Source: Phymatolithon calcareum (taxonomy: Eukaryota > Rhodophyta > Florideophyceae > Hapalidiales). Taken from it: a DNA stretch of 64,000 nt. The notes under the pieces were generated by a model, which saw only the letters and a program-made list of their open reading frames with translations, did not search any database and was not told where the DNA came from. Position 1 is the stretch's first letter; every line of letters starts with the position of its first letter. The stretch spans positions 682,001-746,000 of the forward strand of contig OZ345383.1 in assembly GCA_977006965.1 (NCBI GenBank), written 5' to 3'. A program made the position numbers and the translations under genes. This document shows, one piece after another, positions 59,983 through 64,000 of this stretch.

Positions 59983-61160
59983 TGGATATCTTAGGCATTA
60001 TAGTGGACACCAAGAACGAGTTTTTTTTTCTACCTCCCCAGAAAGTGGCCAAGATAGAGACCGCGGCTCAGCAGCTACTCTCCTACGCCGCCGGCCACTG
60101 TAGCCACGTTCGCGCATCCGCCATTCAGCATTTCACTGGTTTGGCAAACGCCGCCTCTCCGGCTCTAATCGACGGGCGTCTTCGCCTTCGTGAACTAATC
60201 AACGCCCAACGACCCACTCAGTCCTGTCCTGCCACCCCCTAAATGCCCCTCTCACGTCGCTCATTGCGGGATCCTCGTCTTTCTCACGCTGCTCTGCGCG
60301 ACTTACAATGGTGGTCTCGCCTGTCCAAAAACCAACATGTTGATCGCGATATCTGGCCCGCCCCGGACGCCGTCCTATTCACAGACGCAAGCATGGGGGG
60401 GAGGGGGGGCCGCTTGGAATGGCACAGTACCAGCCTCCGGGTTTTTCTCAGAAGAAGAAGAGGGCGCCCGTATCAACGAGCTCGAGCTAACTGCCGCCAT
60501 CTTTGCAGTGCAAAACTTCGCGCGCGGACTGCACGCTCAGCTCGTCACAGACTCTTACTACTTGGTGCGGAACTTGTTGTCATACATTATTAAATCAAAA
60601 CGACTAGGCCACGTGTCTGCTGTGGATTGTTGACTGAAGAAGTGAAGAAAGGATATTTAGATCCAACAGAACTACACCAGTCGAGCACCCCGGCTTCTCA
60701 CGAAGCTCCGGGAATTGCGTGCCCTCTGCGAGACACACGGCGTCACAATTTCGACGCGCCATATTCTTTCGTTCTTAAATTGTTGGGCAGATCGCCTGTC
60801 TCGCAGACGCGACAGCGCAAGCTGGTCCCTTCTACCTACGGCGCAGGCGCTGCTCCAGCGTCGCCTCCACAAGTCCCTCTTTCCCGTCTACGGGCACGAC
60901 CTCCACTCCTCGTGCTTCCTCGTCCCGCCCTCGCCGGCGTGTGGTGCCGTCATCTCGCCGCATTGCGCTCGGGCGTCATGGTTTGTCCCAGCTGGACAGG
61001 ACAGACCTGGTACCACACCGCCTCGGCCGTAGCTCGCCGGTGCACTTTAGCCGAATCCTACACTCCCCCTTGGCGCAGCGTGGCGTTCGACTTCGACGCT
61101 TTTCCCACCCCTCACGCTCAGCAAGAGCAGCACAGAGCTGGCGCGAGGAGGGGCGATTAG
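59983..61160 (+). pseudogene. DIRS-like RT end and RNase H, interrupted by a TRIM LTR
   Basis: RT end (KIETAAQQLLSYAAGHCSHV, FTGLANAASPALIDGRLRLR), then RNase H with LFTDASMGG, INELELTAAIFAVQNFARG and LVTDSYYLV (D, E, D catalytic pattern). The frame is split by TAA at 60240 and a G-rich frameshift near 60400-60410, then by the TRIM LTR. After it, LRELRALCETHGVTISTRH-type sequence and LSFLNCWADRLSRRRD continue in another phase. Confidence 0.75.
60575..60668 (-). mobile_element. TRIM solo LTR, TSD GAACT
   Basis: 94 bp, on the minus strand TGTTGGATCTAAATATCC to TGTATGACAACA. It matches the 92-bp LTR of the 50.3-kb TRIM (shared CTTCAGTCAACAATCCACA and ACACGTGGCCTAGT). GAACT flanks both sides (60570-60574, 60669-60673). 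Confidence 0.9.
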
Positions 61161-61576
61161 TTGCACTGAATCAACTGGGTTACTGTGCTGGTGCATCCAC
61201 GGCCGCTACGCTTCTGGCAAATTCATACGCAGGCTCTACGCAGGCGAACTATCAACGCCTTTGGGATGCCTTTTCGGCGTTTTGCGCCCGTGCCTGCTTA
61301 CGTCGTCTTCCCGCCACACCACACAGTGTATGTTGCTATCTTGGCTTTGTTTATGATCGCGGAACTGTGCGAGGAACATCTCTTCGGCCCTACATAGCCG
61401 CCATCGCCGCGCGACACAACCGATATGGCCTACCGGACCCCACTGATCACCCCACCGTAAAGGCAACTCGGTCAGGCTTCCGTGCCATGGACGCACGGCG
61501 ACGCACTGGGGCGCCAGAGCGGTCTGCACCCCTCCCAGCTTCCGTCGCCTACTACGCCCTGCGCCTTGCTATCTAA
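60941..61576 (+). pseudogene. DIRS-like tyrosine recombinase, N-terminal SAM-like part
   Basis: The region LANSYAGSTQANYQRLWDAF is the core-binding domain of phage-type integrases; CYLGFVYDRGTVRGTSLRPY and the following segment lead to the catalytic domain. A stop at 61574 separates it from the next frame. Confidence 0.75.
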
Positions 61577-61585
61577 CCAAATCGT

Positions 61586-62068
61586 GTGGACCGACTTCGC
61601 AAATTGGGACTGCTCGTGATCTGTTTTCTCCTCTATGCCGGCCCTGGGAGCGTTTACCCGCTCGCCGCCACGGATGTAGACCTCTCTAAAGCATTGTTAG
61701 CTATCCAGCTGCGGAAGTTTAAATACTCCGAGACCGGCGTCACGCCTCGCATCGCCCTTCGGATCCCTCTCCATGGATTACATGACAGACTGTTTCAATT
61801 ATTTTCCCGTATATTATCTGCGGCGCGAGAGCCGGCATGGTTGTTATTCCCGTCTACAGGACTTCCGACGCGCCCTGCCGTTGCCTCCTCTCTTTCACAC
61901 AGCATGGGCTCTTTGGCTAGGCATCTCGGTGTGAACCCGCCCATAGGAATGAAATTCACCCCGCGCTTCGTTCGTAGCGGTGAAATCTCTGCGGCGTACT
62001 CCGTCGGGCTTCGCTTTCCAACCACATTTCCACGGATGTCGTGTTTCGCCATTATCTGGACCCGCTGA
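61586..62068 (+). pseudogene. DIRS-like tyrosine recombinase, catalytic part
   Basis: Contains LLAIQLRKFKYSETGVTPRI and GMKFTPRFVRSGEISAAYSV, the HxxR-box region. The expected His is Arg here, so the enzyme may be dead. The Tyr box (VVFRHYLDPL, about 62038-62066) is in another phase, so a frameshift lies near 62010. Confidence 0.72.
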
Positions 62069-62199
62069 CGCGAGTCAATGATGCAGCACGGCTCTTTTCG
62101 GCCGCTTCCTCTCGCTCGGGGACCCGGCCGAGCTGGGCACAACGTCCCCAGTCGCGATTTCTGTGGCAAACTGAGCACCCTACGCCCGCGCACCCGTTA

Positions 62200-63433
62200 C
62201 GCCCTGTATTGTCAAATCATATTGTAATTACTTGACAGCGAATTATGCAATGTAATTGTACGTACAGCGCGGTACGTCGCACGAGAGTACAAGTACTTTG
62301 GATAGCGGACGGCGCGACCGGCCGACTTGGGAAGTCACTTTTTTTCTCTATCCTAGCATCCCTCCCCCCCCATCACTGGCTGCTCTTCGAGCCACCTCTC
62401 TCTCTGTTCGTAGTTCGTTCTTTACGGGCGCGCGTCTGAGCCCGTTTAATTTCCTCTCTACTTCTACCAATTACCCAAATATTCCTCTGGCAAAGAAAAT
62501 TATGTGTCTTTGGCAATCTGAGCAGCCTACGCCCGCACACACATTGCATCGTACATGGTGAACTTTGCACATTTTCTTCATCTTCTGAAAGGTGGATACT
62601 AAAATTCACTTCATGATTTCTTGCAGACCAACATGCACGGGAGTGTGGAATTCTGAAAATAATGAAGAGACAGGGAGAACGTTCTTTGTTGCATACGAGG
62701 GCCTAATCCAGTTGGCCGGAAGGAAAGCGTCTATGCTTTACTTCCTACCAATCCATTCTCTGCCATCCTCCATCCTACGAAGGACGAATAGAGCGACTAA
62801 AGTAGGGCTGAGAGACTGTGTCCAAATTACAGGCAGATCCAAAAAAGGGTCGGTAGTAGTACACGCAATCCCTCATGTAGAGGACACGAAGTACAACGTG
62901 TAGTCCGAACACGAAGTCCAAGACATTCAACCCTTTCTCTAATCGCTGAGATCTCTATCTTCTAAATTCAATAGAAACAATCAACAAGCGCAAAATTAAT
63001 GCCCGTGTGTGCACAGTATGCACATAAGCATTGCATCAGATAGTTACAGAACGAAACGAAACTAACGAGCGATAGTGTCGGGTGGTTTCTTGCTGCTTCC
63101 GAAAGCGACACAAATGACGGTCCCCCTCAGACGGCCCAGTTTCAACATTATGACAACCCTGCACCTACGATCAATGCACACTTTCGGAGATTCGGGCAGT
63201 CGTCCAGGGCGACGACGTCGAGAGCGACGCAATGTGAACATAGACGCTGCGCGCCCCCGAGCAATGTAAAGTCCCGAATTTTCGGGGGGGTCTTCCTCAG
63301 CGACGTCGGGTAGAATCATCACAGGTGTACATGCCGTTGCAGCCACTAGCAGGAAACTGCAAAAGAGCTAAAGGAAACATGTTGAATGCCACAATATCGG
63401 GCGGCTTTCGCGGCGCCGGTAAAAACATCTGAG
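62200..63433. other. Flank of the DIRS-like element, no supported gene
   Basis: Short ORFs on both strands only. A T-rich and C-rich tract lies at 62337-62375. The word TCTGAGCAGCCTACGCCCGC at 62517 repeats 62168 with one or two changes. Confidence 0.4.
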
Positions 63434-63808
63434 TCACTGGGGCAGAATTACAACCAGAAAACTGCAGAGTTTTTTCATGCGACATTCGCCACCGAGACTG
63501 GGCACTGTCTCTCCGATCGTCATGCGACGCAAATCCAACTGCACGACCGAATGGAACGGCGGAGACACTGGCTGTGCCGCTGAGGCGAATGACTTTGGCG
63601 GTTTCCGAAAAGATGTTTGCGAAGAGACGTGCCTCGCGACACTAGCTGTCAATTCCATACGTGAATGGGCGATGAAAGCTCTAATCACGGCATCGCGAGC
63701 GGCGCGGCGCTTCTCTTGTGCCATACGCGCACGGGCGATGACGACTCTAATCACAGCCTCGCGAGTAGCGCGGCGCTTCTCTTGTTCAGCGCGTTTCTGT
63801 TCGGCGAA
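63434..63808 (-). pseudogene. ORF with 22-residue repeats, 5' end replaced by an LTR
   Basis: From the LTR junction the minus frame reads Lys/Arg/Glu-rich helical repeats (EKRRATREAVIRVVIARARM, then EKRRAARDAVIRAFIAHSRM), a 66-bp tandem in DNA, and then a Ser-rich part to a stop at 63434. The first 13 residues of the track frame come from the LTR. Family not recognised; it could be a host coiled-coil protein cut by the insertion. Confidence 0.35.
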
Positions 63809-64000
63809 TGTTGGAAGTGTTGTTGCTTGGAGCTTCAGTCGCAGCACACTTCAATATCAACGTATGATCTCAGTACACGTGGACACGTGGCAAGTTGAAA
63901 GTCAAATTGTCTCAGAAATTTGAATTAAGAATATTTGCCAGGACACGTGTCAAAATATGATAGGAATATAATAATGGTACCCCCAACTCAGTATCATAAA
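63809..64000 (+). repeat. Copia family-1 LTR, cut by the window edge
   Basis: Starts TGTTGGAAGTGTTGTTGC, with diverged CACGTGG-type sites. 192 bp of about 440 are visible. Confidence 0.85.

Larger units (their letters stand above)
59311..62199 (+). mobile_element. DIRS-like tyrosine-recombinase retrotransposon, broken, with two nested LTRs
   Basis: The plus strand carries RT (from TKAMKPVVEHLRARG), RNase H and a tyrosine recombinase in the DIRS order. Insertions: copia solo LTR 59539-59982 (TGGAG/TGGAT) and TRIM solo LTR 60575-60668 (GAACT). Stops and frameshifts: TAA at 60240, one near 60410 and others. The 5' part is missing; E12 abuts it. A 30-bp word (CTGAGCACCCTACGCCCGCG) at 62171 recurs at 62521 and may be a terminal repeat piece. 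Confidence 0.8.

Noticed and set aside
62592-63346. ORFs of 103 and 94 residues in the right flank
   Set aside because: No recognisable domain and no supporting signals; left unannotated.

Overview
The window is eukaryotic nuclear DNA: a gene-bearing part (about 1-13 kb) followed by a dense nest of retrotransposons (about 18.8-62 kb). Intron-poor host genes, an APAF1-type NB-ARC/WD40 protein and an abundance of Ty1/copia plus DIRS-like tyrosine-recombinase elements suggest a red alga, most likely a florideophyte of the Chondrus crispus type. That identification is an inference from gene style and repeat content, not from a marker gene.

Gene part. Minus strand 1-2965 is the N-terminal portion of a STAND/NLR-like protein (helical N-terminus, NB-ARC ATPase, APAF1-type helical region, at least five WD40 blades), cut by the window edge and with one probable 86-nt intron. 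At 4.7-9.6 kb an ataxin-10 homologue (minus) and a gamma-tubulin complex component 3 homologue (plus) share a divergent promoter region. GCP3 carries an unusual Cys/His-rich N-terminus. At 11.4-12.4 kb lie a small predicted secreted protein and a 63-residue ORF, both with TATA boxes. A LINE 3' fragment (12.7-13.0 kb), a 1.18-kb inverted-repeat DNA element with a TAA target duplication (13.8-15.0 kb), a degenerate 29-bp minisatellite (15.3-15.9 kb) and decayed ORFs (16-18.8 kb) lead into the transposon nest.

Transposon nest. At least four Ty1/copia lineages occur in both orientations. The main family has about 440-bp LTRs (TG...CA) with four CACGTG palindromes, a TATA box and AATAAA, plus a primer-binding site complementary to the anticodon arm of initiator tRNA-Met, as in half-tRNA priming. 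One copy is structurally complete with a perfect 5-bp target duplication (38000-43458, TCTAG) but has a stop and an RNase H deletion. A minus copy (33.2-38 kb) has an intact 1146-codon pol but a broken gag, and shares its gag lesions with an inverted partial copy at 30.9-33.2 kb. Inserted among these are solo LTRs, three insertions of miniature LTR elements (TRIM-type) with perfect target duplications (ATGGC, GACCG, GAACT), an APE-type LINE (51.6-55.4 kb, minus) and a DIRS-like element (59.3-62.1 kb, plus).

The insertion order can be read directly: for example LINE, then TRIM, then copia LTR inside that TRIM; and DIRS, then a copia solo LTR and a TRIM solo LTR. The last 200 bases are a further copia LTR that interrupts a minus-strand ORF with 22-residue repeats.
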